DNA of 64,000 nucleotides from Thiobacillus sp. (GTDB lineage: Bacteria; Pseudomonadota; Gammaproteobacteria; Burkholderiales; Thiobacillaceae), in assembly GCA_024235835.1 (NCBI GenBank), contig JACKLQ010000001.1, forward strand, positions 806,001 through 870,000, written 5' to 3'. Below, piece after piece: positions 1 through 7,626 of the stretch; positions within the stretch are counted from its first letter, which is position 1, and every line of letters starts with the position of its first letter. The notes under the pieces were generated by a model. That model searched no databases. It saw nothing but the letters and a program-made list of their open reading frames with translations, and was not told the DNA's origin. Position numbers and translations under genes: made by a program.

Positions 1-246
1 GTCGGCGGGATCGTTCAGTGGCTTGCCGTTCTCCAGGTCGAAATAACTGCCATGGAGGCTGCACTTTATGGACCGGCCCTTGATGCAGCCGAACCAGAGG
101 GAATAGTCCTCGTGGGTGCACATCTCGTCCACGCAATAGTACTTACCCTCGGCATTGGCGAGCAGCAGGCGCTTGCCCGCCGCCTCCACTCGCTTCATCT
201 GGGTGGGGGCCAGTTCGTGGGCCCCGGCCACGCTGACCCAGGCCAT
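1..246 (-). CDS. Rieske [2Fe-2S] ferredoxin-like protein, 3' end beyond window
   Basis: Small Rieske-type electron-transfer protein, cut by the window start; 82 codons are visible from an ATG at 246. The two cluster-binding boxes can be read on the minus strand: C-T-H at about residues 43-45 and C-S-L-H at about 63-66, the CxH...CxxH arrangement of soluble Rieske ferredoxins (NirD-like or dioxygenase ferredoxins). There is no N-terminal membrane helix, so it is probably cytoplasmic. The ATG overlaps the stop codon of the upstream TrpD-like gene (TGATG), so the two are translationally coupled. The partner oxidoreductase is not visible. Confidence 0.85.
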   Translation of the reverse strand, partial: MAWVSVAGAHELAPTQMKRVEAAGKRLLLANAEGKYYCVDEMCTHEDYSLWFGCIKGRSIKCSLHGSYFDLENGKPLNDPAD

Positions 247-1367
247 CAGCACACCCGGGCCGCGGCCCTGCCGCTGTCCAGGGCGGCACGGGCCAGTTCG
301 GCGGCCGCATGCAGGCTGGGGGCCTTGCCGATATGGTGCAGGATGGTGGCGGCGCCCAGCACCAGGGAGTCGTAGGTGGCGCCCTTATCACCCTTCAGTG
401 CGGCCAGGCCAGCCCTGGCGGCCGCGGCGGCGGTGGCGTTCACGTCCACCATGATGGCCACCTCGTCCCCGGCCCGCTCGGACTTGGGCAGGTCTTCCGG
501 CAGGGGCACGGAACGCACGGACTGCTCGATGCCCAGGGCCAGGGGATCGATGTCCGTCTCCAGTTCCTCGCCCCGGTCCTGGTAGACCCAGACCTTGCCC
601 GCCTGGCGCAGTGAGGGAATCACGCCCCCTTCCACGCCGCGGATGATGATGCCTGTATCGAATCCCGCGTGACGGGCCAGCATGGCATAGATGGGGGGAT
701 AGGGTTTGTGCACGTAGCCGGTGACGAAGTGGGTCCGCCTGCGGCCCTGGATGGGCTTGGCCAGCACTTCCACGGTGGTGACGGCCTGGCGCTTGATGAT
801 GCGGGTACGCAGTTTTACGAGATCGTGGAGACCGGGGTTGTACCGGGCCTGATCCACGTAGCTCCAGCCGATGGCAGGATCCGCCAAGCGCCGCGCGGCG
901 TCAGCGGTGTCCAGGTCCACGTTCACGCCGGCGGCCAGCAGCACGTGGCGGGCCGTGACGCCATACTTGGGCCCCACGGCCTCCACGCTGTGGTTGACGG
1001 CGGGCACGCCCAGTTCCGCCAGCAGGGCCGGCAGGAAGGGGGCGGCGGGCAGGCAGCGGTTGTAGCCGTCGTAGGGGTCGGCGATGTCCACCACCTCGTC
1101 CACGTCCGCCGTGACCCGCTGGGTGGTTTCCAGGATGGCGTCCAGGATGCCCTTGTTCTCCGCTTCCGTCTCCCGCTTCATGCGCAGGGCGATGAAAAAG
1201 ATGCCCGCCTGCACGGGGTCCACCCGGTCTTCCAGGATGCCCTTCATGCCCAGGTAGGCTTCGTCCTGGGCAATGTCCTTGGACAAGTCGGGGCCGGTGG
1301 CGATGCGCTGGATGATGGAATGCATCACCTTCTGATAGTCGGGGGAATGGCTGCTGTGCATGGTCAA
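246..1367 (-). CDS. TrpD2/YbiB-like protein of the anthranilate phosphoribosyltransferase family
   Basis: 373 residues. The N-terminal helical part (about 15-85) followed by a larger alpha/beta domain matches the glycosyltransferase family 3 fold of TrpD and thymidine phosphorylase. The glycine-rich GTGGD phosphoribosyl-pyrophosphate loop of true TrpD is not present; the corresponding place reads ADPYDGYNR at about residue 97. That is typical of divergent TrpD2-type relatives, so tryptophan synthesis is unlikely. Its stop overlaps the start of the Rieske ferredoxin gene, which suggests a shared redox-related or regulatory function. The ATG at 1367 lies 15 bases from a plausible transcription start. 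Exact role unknown. Confidence 0.7.
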   Translation of the reverse strand: MTMHSSHSPDYQKVMHSIIQRIATGPDLSKDIAQDEAYLGMKGILEDRVDPVQAGIFFIALRMKRETEAENKGILDAILETTQRVTADVDEVVDIADPYDGYNRCLPAAPFLPALLAELGVPAVNHSVEAVGPKYGVTARHVLLAAGVNVDLDTADAARRLADPAIGWSYVDQARYNPGLHDLVKLRTRIIKRQAVTTVEVLAKPIQGRRRTHFVTGYVHKPYPPIYAMLARHAGFDTGIIIRGVEGGVIPSLRQAGKVWVYQDRGEELETDIDPLALGIEQSVRSVPLPEDLPKSERAGDEVAIMVDVNATAAAAARAGLAALKGDKGATYDSLVLGAATILHHIGKAPSLHAAAELARAALDSGRAAARVC

Positions 1368-1388
1368 ATACCGATACGGGACGGGGCG

Positions 1389-1417
1389 AGAATAAAAAAC
1401 CCGATAATTTTGATCAA
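1389..1417 (-). promoter_or_regulatory. Candidate sigma70 promoter for the TrpD2-like/Rieske operon
   Basis: On the minus strand TTGATC (1417-1412) and TATTCT (1394-1389) are separated by 17 bases, four of six matches each to the -35 and -10 consensus, about 20 bases before the ATG at 1367. The surrounding A/T-rich stretch contrasts with the GC-rich genes. Inferred from sequence only. Confidence 0.45.
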
Positions 1418-1450
1418 CTATTTCTTGGTCACCGGGCGCTCACATATTTA

Positions 1451-1466
1451 CTTATGATGTCATAAG
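1451..1466. promoter_or_regulatory. Operator-like inverted repeat between divergent genes
   Basis: CTTATGA-TG-TCATAAG is a perfect 7-base inverted repeat with a 2-base centre, 41 bases before the haemoglobin ATG. It would overlap the -35 region of a promoter with -10 TAAAAT (1475-1480), so a repressor bound here could control the haemoglobin gene. The regulator family is not identifiable; NsrR- or GntR-type proteins are possible. Confidence 0.5.
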
Positions 1467-1507
1467 CCAGAGATTAAAATTAGTGTTTTCTAATATATTC
1501 ACCAGCC

Positions 1508-1930
1508 ATGCAAAACCACTATGAACGCATCGGTGGCGAAGAGAAGGTCCGGCAACTGGTGGGCCGTTTCTACGACCACATGGACGAACTTCCGGAGGTA
1601 TGGGACATTCGCAAGCTGCATGGCGAATCCCTGGACAATTCCCGGCAGAAGCTGTTCGACTTCCTGTCCGGCTGGATGGGCGGACCCCAGCTTTACGTGG
1701 AGAAACACGGCCACCCCATGCTGCGCCGCAGGCACCTGCCCTTCCCCATCGACAGCGCCGCCCGGGATCAGTGGATGCACTGCATGCGGCTGGCCCTGGA
1801 CGAAGTGGTGGAGGACCCGCGCCTGCGCCAGGAGCTGTACCAGGCCTTTCTGAAGGTGGCCGACCACATGAGAAACCAGGCCCAGAGCCAGATGGCCCAG
1901 GCGGGCGGCCTGCACCATGTCAGCGACTGA
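1508..1930 (+). CDS. glbO: Group II truncated haemoglobin
   Basis: 140-residue 2-on-2 globin. The segment around residues 60-80 (LYVEKHGHP followed by LRRRHLPFPI) is the proximal-histidine region characteristic of the trHbO class, and YDHMDE near residue 22 fits the B helix. Such globins bind O2 and NO and are associated with oxygen delivery or nitrosative-stress protection; that is family knowledge, not shown here. It is the first gene of a plus-strand run with a DUF302 protein and a rhodanese. No strong ribosome-binding site precedes the ATG, so the message may be almost leaderless from the AT-rich promoter region. Confidence 0.9.
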   Translation: MQNHYERIGGEEKVRQLVGRFYDHMDELPEVWDIRKLHGESLDNSRQKLFDFLSGWMGGPQLYVEKHGHPMLRRRHLPFPIDSAARDQWMHCMRLALDEVVEDPRLRQELYQAFLKVADHMRNQAQSQMAQAGGLHHVSD

Positions 1931-1965
1931 ACAGGCAACCGACAATCAACGTGAGAGGAACCGAC

Positions 1966-2355
1966 ATGTACGCATTCACCTGTGACGTAGCCCTGCCCTT
2001 CGACCAGGCCGTGGAGAAATTCAAGCAGGCCCTGGCCGACGAGAAGATGGGCGTGGTTTCCGAGATTAACGTCTCCCATATCATGAAGGCCAAGCTGAAC
2101 ACAGACATGCCCCCCTATGCCATCCTGGGCGCCTGCGCCCCCGGCCTGGCCAAGCGGGTCATCGATTCCGACCCCAACGCCGGCGCCCTGCTGCCCTGCG
2201 GCGTGGCCGCCATGGCCCTGGATGCCAACACCACCCGTTTCTCATTCCAGGACCCGGAAACCATGGCGGGCGTCACCACCAACCCGGTGATGCACGAGGT
2301 AGCCAAGGAAGCCAAGACCATGCTGCTGCGGGTGAAGGATAATCTCGGAAAATAA
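1966..2355 (+). CDS. DUF302-domain protein
   Basis: 129 residues, beginning MYAFTCDVALPFDQAVEKF, which matches the start of the DUF302 fold (small alpha/beta domain, possibly ligand or metal binding). The ATG at 1966 is preceded by GAGAGGAA, a good ribosome-binding site, so it is preferred to an upstream in-frame extension that would overlap the globin. There is no signal peptide. DUF302 proteins often sit near sulfur-trafficking and oxidative-stress genes; here the neighbours are a haemoglobin and a rhodanese. Function unassigned. Confidence 0.85.
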   Translation: MYAFTCDVALPFDQAVEKFKQALADEKMGVVSEINVSHIMKAKLNTDMPPYAILGACAPGLAKRVIDSDPNAGALLPCGVAAMALDANTTRFSFQDPETMAGVTTNPVMHEVAKEAKTMLLRVKDNLGK

Positions 2356-2437
2356 TCACTCGCTTTATCGGGGTGGCGGCGCCCCTGCATCGTCCAACTC
2401 GCCGCCGGCAGCAACCAGGTGTGTTATCGAAGCCCGT

Positions 2438-2463
2438 GCCGGTCGGCCCAGGGGCCGACCGGC
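2438..2463. terminator. Strong hairpin between DUF302 and rhodanese genes
   Basis: GCCGGTCGGCC and GGCCGACCGGC form a perfect 11-base-pair stem with a 4-base loop. It ends 30 bases before the rhodanese start and 82 bases after the DUF302 stop. No T-run follows, so it may be an mRNA-stability or attenuation element rather than a classical terminator. Confidence 0.4.
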
Positions 2464-2492
2464 AAGACGCATTACATTTGGAGGAGACCGCC

Positions 2493-3092
2493 ATGTTGAA
2501 GCGTCAGTTTTTCCGTGCCCTGGTGGGCATCGCCCTGTCCCTGCCCTTGATGTCCCAGCCTGCCCTGGCGGTGGACCCCGCCAGCCTGCCCAAGATCAAG
2601 GTCAGCAAGATGGGGCTCTACCTGGAAGCCAGGGACGTACCCGAGTTCCTGAAAAGACACGGGCCCAAGGTGCTGTTCGTGGACGTTCGCACCATCGAGG
2701 AAGTCCTGTTCGTGGGATCTCCCGATGGCCTGGACGGCCAGGCCTCCTTCGGCATCATGCATTACGACAAGTGGGACAGCGCGAAGAAGACCTTCCAGCG
2801 CAATCCAAACCCGGACTTCCTGTCCCAGTTCGAGGTCTTCGCCCTGGAGAAGGGCATCGAGAAGTCGGATCCCGTCGTCCTCATCTGCCGTTCCGGCGAC
2901 CGCAGCGCCATGAGCGCCGATCTGCTGGGCCGATATGGCTACACCAACGTGTGGTCCGTGGTGGATGGCTTCGAAGGCGACATGGCCAAGGACGGCCCCA
3001 ACAAGGGCAAGAGGGTGGTGAACGGCTGGAAGAACGCCGGCCTGCCCTGGAGCTACAACGTCGACCGCGACAAGGTCACCATGGGCAAATAA
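2493..3092 (+). CDS. Exported rhodanese-like protein
   Basis: 199 residues with a Sec signal peptide (MLKRQFF, hydrophobic core, cleavage near ALA-V at about residue 26). The rhodanese domain spans about residues 45-185; the active-site loop CRSGDRS puts the catalytic cysteine at residue 132, so persulfide chemistry is possible. FVDVRT is the typical first CH2-motif region. The start is preceded by TTTGGAGGAGACCGCC, an excellent ribosome-binding site. It is likely periplasmic and fits sulfur metabolism or sulfane-sulfur transfer. The DUF3365 haem protein gene follows after 18 bases, so they are probably co-transcribed. Confidence 0.88.
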   Translation: MLKRQFFRALVGIALSLPLMSQPALAVDPASLPKIKVSKMGLYLEARDVPEFLKRHGPKVLFVDVRTIEEVLFVGSPDGLDGQASFGIMHYDKWDSAKKTFQRNPNPDFLSQFEVFALEKGIEKSDPVVLICRSGDRSAMSADLLGRYGYTNVWSVVDGFEGDMAKDGPNKGKRVVNGWKNAGLPWSYNVDRDKVTMGK

Positions 3093-3110
3093 CCAACCGA
3101 AGGAGATGCC

Positions 3111-3701
3111 ATGAAACACGCAGTCAAACTCACCCTGATTTCCCTTTCAATTGCCTCGCTCCTGGCCGGTTGCGCCGGCATGCCCAGCGCCGAGAAGCAG
3201 GCCGAGATGGCCGGCGAGGCCCGGGCCACCGCTGGCGGCCTGATCAAGACCCTGGGCGGCGAGCTGAAGGCCGCCATGAAGGCAGGCGGACCGGAAAACG
3301 CCATCGGCGTCTGCAAGGAGAAGGCCCCCGCCATCGCCAGGGAGGCCTCCGCCCGCACCGGCATGAGCATCAAGCGGGTGAGCACGAAGAACCGCAATCC
3401 AAAGGGGGTACCCGATGCCTGGGAAGCCGCCGCCATCGCCAAGTTCGAGAAAGACCTGGCGGCGGGTGCCAAGGCCGAGACCCTGGATACCTATGAAGTG
3501 GTGGATGACGGCAAAGCCAGGACCTTCCGCTACGCCAAGGCCCTGGTGACCCAGGCCGTGTGCCTGGAATGCCACGGCGTACCCGAGGCCATGAAGGAGG
3601 GGGTGAAGTCCAAGCTGGCCACGGAATACCCCAACGACAAGGCCGTGGGCTACGCCGCCGGCATGGTGCGGGGCATCATCACCATGCGCAAGCCGCTGTA
3701 A
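3111..3701 (+). CDS. DUF3365 (Tll0287-like) haem-binding lipoprotein
   Basis: 196 residues. The signal sequence ends in a lipobox LLAGC (Cys about 21), so this is probably a membrane-anchored periplasmic lipoprotein. A single c-type haem motif CLECH occurs at residues 151-155 within the DUF3365 domain (about 30-195), a PAS-like sensor or redox fold. The ribosome-binding site is GAAGGAGA. The gene follows the rhodanese gene by 18 bases and is closed by a terminator. A sulfur- or redox-sensing role is inference; the haem motif is seen directly. Confidence 0.85.
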   Translation: MKHAVKLTLISLSIASLLAGCAGMPSAEKQAEMAGEARATAGGLIKTLGGELKAAMKAGGPENAIGVCKEKAPAIAREASARTGMSIKRVSTKNRNPKGVPDAWEAAAIAKFEKDLAAGAKAETLDTYEVVDDGKARTFRYAKALVTQAVCLECHGVPEAMKEGVKSKLATEYPNDKAVGYAAGMVRGIITMRKPL

Positions 3702-3718
3702 CCGCCGCTGTGACTCGC

Positions 3719-3751
3719 AGCCCTCCCCGACCCCGGGGTAGGGCTTTTTTT
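3719..3751 (+). terminator. Rho-independent terminator
   Basis: AGCCCT and AGGGCT arms enclose an inner CCCCG/CGGGG stem, followed by an uninterrupted run of T residues (3745-3751). It ends the haemoglobin-rhodanese-DUF3365 transcription unit. Confidence 0.85.
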
Positions 3752-3773
3752 CTATCCTGTCCTGACCCATGCC

Positions 3774-4739
3774 ATGAACGACGCCGCCACCCACTCCCGA
3801 CTGCAGCATTTCCCCATTGCCTGGTTCTCCATGATCATGGGCCTGGGGGGCCTGACCATCGCCTGGCGCCGGGCCGAGGAACTCATGGGCCTGGGCGTGG
3901 CCATCAGCCCCTGGCTGCTGGGGCTGACTACCCTGCTGTTCGTGGCCCTGGCCGGGGCCTATGGCGTGAAGATGCTGAAGTACAGGGATGCCGCGGCCAG
4001 GGAGTGGGCCCATCCTGTGAAGATGAACTTCGTGCCCACGGTCAGCATCGCCCTGATCCTGTTGTCCATCGGTTGGCTGCCCCTCTCGGCCCCCTATTCC
4101 AAACTGCTGTGGCTTGCGGGATCGGCCCTTCACCTGGTCCTCACCCTCCACGTGATGACCCAGTGGATGCACCACAGCAAGTTCGAGATCGTGCACCTCA
4201 ACCCCGCCTGGTTCATTCCCGTGGTGGGCAACATCCTGGTGCCCATTGCCGGCGTCAACCATGCGCCCGCCGAAATCTCCTGGTTCTTCTTCAGCATCGG
4301 CCTGCTTTTCTGGCCCGTGCTCCTCACCATCATCTTCTACCGGGTGATCTTCCACGGCAGCCTGCCAGAGCGCCTCATGCCCACCCTGTTCATTCTCATC
4401 GCGCCGCCGGCGGTGGGCTTTCTGTCCTACGTGAAGCTGACTGGCGGTCTGGACATGCTGGCCCTGCTGTTCTACTACAGCGCCCTGTTCTTCACCTTGT
4501 TGTTGTTCGCCCAGCTGGCCTGGTTCGCACGCCTGAAGTTTTTCCTCTCCTGGTGGGCCTATTCCTTCCCCCTGGCGGCCGTCACCGTGGCCACCTTCGT
4601 CATGTACGAGCTAGGCGGCAACCTGCTTTTCGCCCGCCTGGCCAGCATCCTTCTGGGTGTTGCCACGGTAGTTATCGCAGGCCTGTTCCTGCGTACCGCG
4701 CTGGCCGTGGCCAAAAGGGAGATTTGCCTGGAGGACTGA
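3774..4739 (+). CDS. TDT/SLAC1-family anion channel or dicarboxylate transporter-like membrane protein
   Basis: 321 residues with about ten hydrophobic helices, the topology of the TehA/SLAC1/Mae1 family. The beginning (LQHFPIAWFSMIMGLGGLTIAW) has the family feature of a proline-interrupted first helix. Family members conduct anions such as nitrate, sulfite or dicarboxylates; sulfite efflux would fit the neighbouring sulfur-related genes but is inference. It stands downstream of a terminator, probably as its own unit. The tellurite-resistance name often given to this family is not supported by context. Confidence 0.8.
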   Translation: MNDAATHSRLQHFPIAWFSMIMGLGGLTIAWRRAEELMGLGVAISPWLLGLTTLLFVALAGAYGVKMLKYRDAAAREWAHPVKMNFVPTVSIALILLSIGWLPLSAPYSKLLWLAGSALHLVLTLHVMTQWMHHSKFEIVHLNPAWFIPVVGNILVPIAGVNHAPAEISWFFFSIGLLFWPVLLTIIFYRVIFHGSLPERLMPTLFILIAPPAVGFLSYVKLTGGLDMLALLFYYSALFFTLLLFAQLAWFARLKFFLSWWAYSFPLAAVTVATFVMYELGGNLLFARLASILLGVATVVIAGLFLRTALAVAKREICLED

Positions 4740-5110
4740 GGGGTCAGTAGACTGTCCGGAGGCGGCGGATGAAGCCTGATCTTGGGGCACGCATGATCCA
4801 GGCTTGTGCGGATCCCTCCCGGGTCTCTCCCGTTTCACGCCGCTGTCATCCTGGGTCTCCAATATACAAGCCACGTTCAGCCCAGCTATAGAGGCCATTT
4901 GAGGGGAAACCCGCCTTCCCCGCGCCTCCGATGGCCCGATTCGTGCTTCGTAGCACCCATTCACAATGAGAACGTACAGGTGAGTTTTCTGACTGTTTTA
5001 AAATCCGCATCCGCCAAGGCCAGCCGGGAGGGCGTATTCTCATGCCTGCCACAGCGGCCATTGTCCGCTCGGACGCGGCCCGCTCTCGTCGCCCCGGAAG
5101 GCGCGACGTC
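4740..5110. other. Intergenic region before the Mrp/Nuo-like operon
   Basis: About 300-370 bases without a recognisable gene. It contains a short hairpin GTGCT-TCGT-AGCAC (4943-4956) and an A/T-rich patch TTTTAAAAT (4996-5004) that could be a -10 region, but no convincing -35 partner is seen. The promoter of the large downstream operon presumably lies here. Confidence 0.5.
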
Positions 5111-5611
5111 ATGACGGCCAAGGTCCGGGACCTGTCCCTGATGTTCTTCACCCTGCTGGGCTTCTGGCTGCTGCTGAACGGCTCCCTGGCTACGGACGTC
5201 CTCCTGGTGGGTGTGCTCGCGGCCCTGGTCATCACCCTGATCTTCCGCAATGGCCTGTCGGTGGTCTCGGAATTCCGTTTCACCCCCCAGTCCCTGCTGG
5301 CGGCGCCGGCCTACGTGCTCTACTTCCTCAAGGAGCTGGTCAAATCCAACCTGCGCCTGGCGGGCATCGTGCTCTCCCCCGCCCTGCCCCTCCACCCGGG
5401 CATCGTCAAGGTGCGCACCAAACTGAAAAGCCCCATGGGGCGGCTGCTGCTGGCCAACTCCATCACCCTCACCCCCGGCACCCTCACCGTGGAAATGGAG
5501 GGCGAATGGCTCTACATCCACTGGGTCGCCGTGGAAGCGGAAGAGACCGAGGCGGCCACGGCCAGCATCGTTTCCGGTTTCGAGCGCTATCTGGAAGTCA
5601 TGTATGGTTGA
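5111..5611 (+). CDS. mrpE: MrpE/MnhE-type antiporter subunit (MbhA-like)
   Basis: 166 residues with two or three N-terminal helices and the conserved NSITLTPGTLTVEMEG region of MrpE near the centre. In Mrp antiporters and in archaeal MBH/MBX complexes this small subunit is the first gene, as here. Two starts have good ribosome-binding sites: ATG 5111 (GGAAGG, 9 bases upstream) and ATG 5042 (GGGAGGG). I choose 5111 because the extra 23 residues from 5042 are basic and hydrophilic, unlike the family. It overlaps mrpF by 8 bases. Confidence 0.85.
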   Translation: MTAKVRDLSLMFFTLLGFWLLLNGSLATDVLLVGVLAALVITLIFRNGLSVVSEFRFTPQSLLAAPAYVLYFLKELVKSNLRLAGIVLSPALPLHPGIVKVRTKLKSPMGRLLLANSITLTPGTLTVEMEGEWLYIHWVAVEAEETEAATASIVSGFERYLEVMYG

Positions 5612-5864
5612 AACGCTGATCCATCTCGCCGCGACGCTGACGGGCGCGGCCCTGCTGCTGGCCCTGTACCGCTTCCTCAAGGGGCCGGCCGCCGGCGACC
5701 GGGTGGTGGCCTTCGACGTGCTCACCATCGTCAGCATCACCGGCATCGTCCTGATTACCCTGGCCGAGGGGCGCGGCATCTACCTGGACGTGGCCCTGGT
5801 CTACGCCCTGCTGTCCTTCCTGGGGGTAATCGTCATAGCCCGCTATCTGGAGCGGGGCCTGTGA
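5604..5864 (+). CDS. mrpF: MrpF/MnhF-type antiporter subunit (MbhB-like)
   Basis: 86 residues with three transmembrane helices; the central GPAAGDRVVAFDVL segment is the conserved signature of MrpF. It overlaps mrpE by 8 bases and mrpG by 4, so translation is coupled. It is part of the sodium/proton-translocating membrane module of the operon. Confidence 0.92.
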   Translation: MVETLIHLAATLTGAALLLALYRFLKGPAAGDRVVAFDVLTIVSITGIVLITLAEGRGIYLDVALVYALLSFLGVIVIARYLERGL

Positions 5865-6211
5865 TGGCGCCCCTCATCGACACGCCCATGAACATTCTCG
5901 GCGGCCTGCTGCTGGTGGCCGGCGCGGCCTTCCTGCTGCTGGGGGGGCTGGGCCTGGTGCGCATGCCCGACCTGTTCAACCGCATCCAGGCCGGCACCAA
6001 GGCCACCACCCTGGGCACCCTGCTGAGCCTGTCCGGAGCCGCCTGCCTGCATCCGGAATGGGGCTTGAAGCTGCTGCTGATCGGCTTGTTCATCCTCTTC
6101 ACCAATCCCATCTCCTCCCAGGTGCTGGCCCGGGCGGCCCACCGGGTGGGCGCGGTCAAGTCGTCCCTCACCAGCGTGGACCGGCTGTCGGAAGACCGGG
6201 GAGAGGCATGA
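5861..6211 (+). CDS. mrpG: MrpG/MnhG-type antiporter subunit (MbhC-like)
   Basis: 116 residues, three helices, with LVRMPDLFNRIQAGTKATTLG, the hallmark of MrpG. The ATG overlaps the mrpF stop by 4 bases and its own stop overlaps the next gene by 4 bases. It acts with E and F in the cation-translocating module. Confidence 0.92.
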   Translation: MMAPLIDTPMNILGGLLLVAGAAFLLLGGLGLVRMPDLFNRIQAGTKATTLGTLLSLSGAACLHPEWGLKLLLIGLFILFTNPISSQVLARAAHRVGAVKSSLTSVDRLSEDRGEA

Positions 6212-6570
6212 TGGGTGATCTGATGACCGTCATGACCGGGGTGCTGTGCGTCGCCATGATCGGCGCCGCCCTGATGGCCATCCGCGAGCCCAGCGCCGAG
6301 GAGGACAAGACGGAGACCGGCGGACTCCCCATCGCCATCCTGGCCGCCGGCCTGGTGAGTCTCATTGCCTCGGTGCTGTTCCTGGTGCTGGCGGCCCCCG
6401 ACGTGGCCATGACCGAGGCCGCCATCGGCAGCGGCCTCACCACTTTCCTGTTCTTCTTCGTGCTGGGTCGGATAAGAACGACCCCCGGCTCGGTGAATCC
6501 ACCCGAGCCGCCCCCCGAGGGGGCTGGATTGCATCCGCACAGCGGCGGGGTAGGAAACAATCATGGTTAA
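6208..6570 (+). CDS. DUF4040 subunit (MbhD / MrpA C-terminal-like)
   Basis: 120 residues, three helices with the conserved LAAPDVAMTEAAIGSGLTT segment of the DUF4040 family, which corresponds to MbhD of archaeal MBH and to a C-terminal part of MrpA. The start at 6208 overlaps mrpG by 4 bases. The last ~35 residues are proline/glycine-rich and unlike the family; they are encoded by a GC-rich palindromic sequence around CCCCCCGAGGGGG, as if a repeat had replaced the natural end. The stop lies 8 bases inside the next gene. Confidence 0.82.
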   Translation: MMGDLMTVMTGVLCVAMIGAALMAIREPSAEEDKTETGGLPIAILAAGLVSLIASVLFLVLAAPDVAMTEAAIGSGLTTFLFFFVLGRIRTTPGSVNPPEPPPEGAGLHPHSGGVGNNHG

Positions 6571-7261
6571 GCGCTTCATCGCCCTCCTGCTGGTGCTGTC
6601 CATCGGCGGCCTGTTCGCCCTGCTGCTGGCGGGCTACACCCCCGACGCGGACCTGAACCAGACCGCCCGCTACTACGCCGACAACACCGCCCGGGACATC
6701 GGCGCGGCCAACATCGTCACCGCCATCATCGTCACCTACCGCGGCCTGGACACCCTGGGCGAGGTCACGGTGCTGTTCCTGGCCGCCACCGTCGTGGGAC
6801 TGGTGCTGGCCCTGGGGGGGAACGCCGGCAGACCTGGCCATGCCCTCGTCCCGGTAGGCGAACTGCTCACCACGGGCAGCCGCTACCTCGCGCCCCTGAT
6901 CATGCTGCTGGGCGTCTACGTCTTCGTGAACGGCCACCTGACCCCCGGCGGCGGCTTCCAGGGCGGCGCCATCATCGCCTCGGGCACCTTGCTGCTCCTG
7001 CTGGCCGATCCCCTGAAACACTTCAGCCACGGCCTCATCGCCGCCATCGAATCCGTGGCCGGCGTCTTCTACGTCATCATCGGCCTGCTGGGCCTGGTGC
7101 TGGCCGGCGGCTTCCTGGACAACCGCTTCCTGCCCACAGGCACCCTGGGGGCACTGTTCTCCGCCGGGGCCATCCCGCTGATCTATTCCCTCATCGGCCT
7201 CAAGGTGGGGGCCGAGGTGTCCTCCATGCTCGCCAGCCTGTCCGAGACCGAGGAGCCATGA
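6563..7261 (+). CDS. MrpB/MnhB-domain subunit (MbhE/F-like)
   Basis: 232 residues. Residues about 125-225 form the MnhB domain (VFVNGHLTPGGGFQGGA is diagnostic). The N-terminal ~120 residues carry a further helix and the region DIGAANIVTAIIVTYRGLDT found in MbhE and the end of MrpA. It therefore looks like a fusion of MbhE and MbhF, which are separate genes in archaeal MBH. It overlaps the preceding and following genes. Confidence 0.88.
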   Translation: MVKRFIALLLVLSIGGLFALLLAGYTPDADLNQTARYYADNTARDIGAANIVTAIIVTYRGLDTLGEVTVLFLAATVVGLVLALGGNAGRPGHALVPVGELLTTGSRYLAPLIMLLGVYVFVNGHLTPGGGFQGGAIIASGTLLLLLADPLKHFSHGLIAAIESVAGVFYVIIGLLGLVLAGGFLDNRFLPTGTLGALFSAGAIPLIYSLIGLKVGAEVSSMLASLSETEEP

Positions 7262-7626
7262 TGCCCGGCATCGCCCAACTGGCCATGGCCACCGGCTTCC
7301 TGCTGATCCTCATCGGCTTCTACGGCGCCCTCACCCGCCGCAACCTGCTGCGCATGATCGTGGCCTTCACCATCGCCGACACGGGGGTCAACATCGTCAT
7401 CGTCTCCATCGGCTATATGCACGGCCGCACGGCGCCCATCCTGGATTCGACTCTGGCCGCCGCTGACGCCGCCGCCCGCATCATCGACCCGGTGCCCCAG
7501 GCCCTGGTGCTCACCGCCATCGTCATCGGCGTGGGCGTCACGGCCCTGATGCTGGCCTACGCCCTGCGCCTCTTCGGCCAGAAGCGCAGCCTGGACATTG
7601 CCCAATTCACGGAGCTGAAGGGATGA
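7258..7626 (+). CDS. mrpC: MrpC/NuoK-like antiporter subunit (MbhG-like)
   Basis: 122 residues with three helices; RRNLLRMIVAFTIADTGVN and the later DPVPQALVLTAIVIGVGVTA are the MrpC/NuoK signature, including acidic residues in the membrane. It overlaps both neighbours by 4 bases (ATGA type). It belongs to the proton/sodium path that links the antiporter-like subunits to the peripheral arm. Confidence 0.92.
   Translation: MMPGIAQLAMATGFLLILIGFYGALTRRNLLRMIVAFTIADTGVNIVIVSIGYMHGRTAPILDSTLAAADAAARIIDPVPQALVLTAIVIGVGVTALMLAYALRLFGQKRSLDIAQFTELKG

Noticed and set aside
1411..1418. FNR-type site at TTTTGATCAACTA
   Set aside because: TTGATCAA lacks the four-base spacer of an FNR box (TTGAT-N4-ATCAA), so it is better explained as the -35 element of the minus-strand promoter.
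3774..4739. Tellurite resistance protein
   Set aside because: The TehA name reflects the family only; no other tellurite gene is present and anion channel function is broader.
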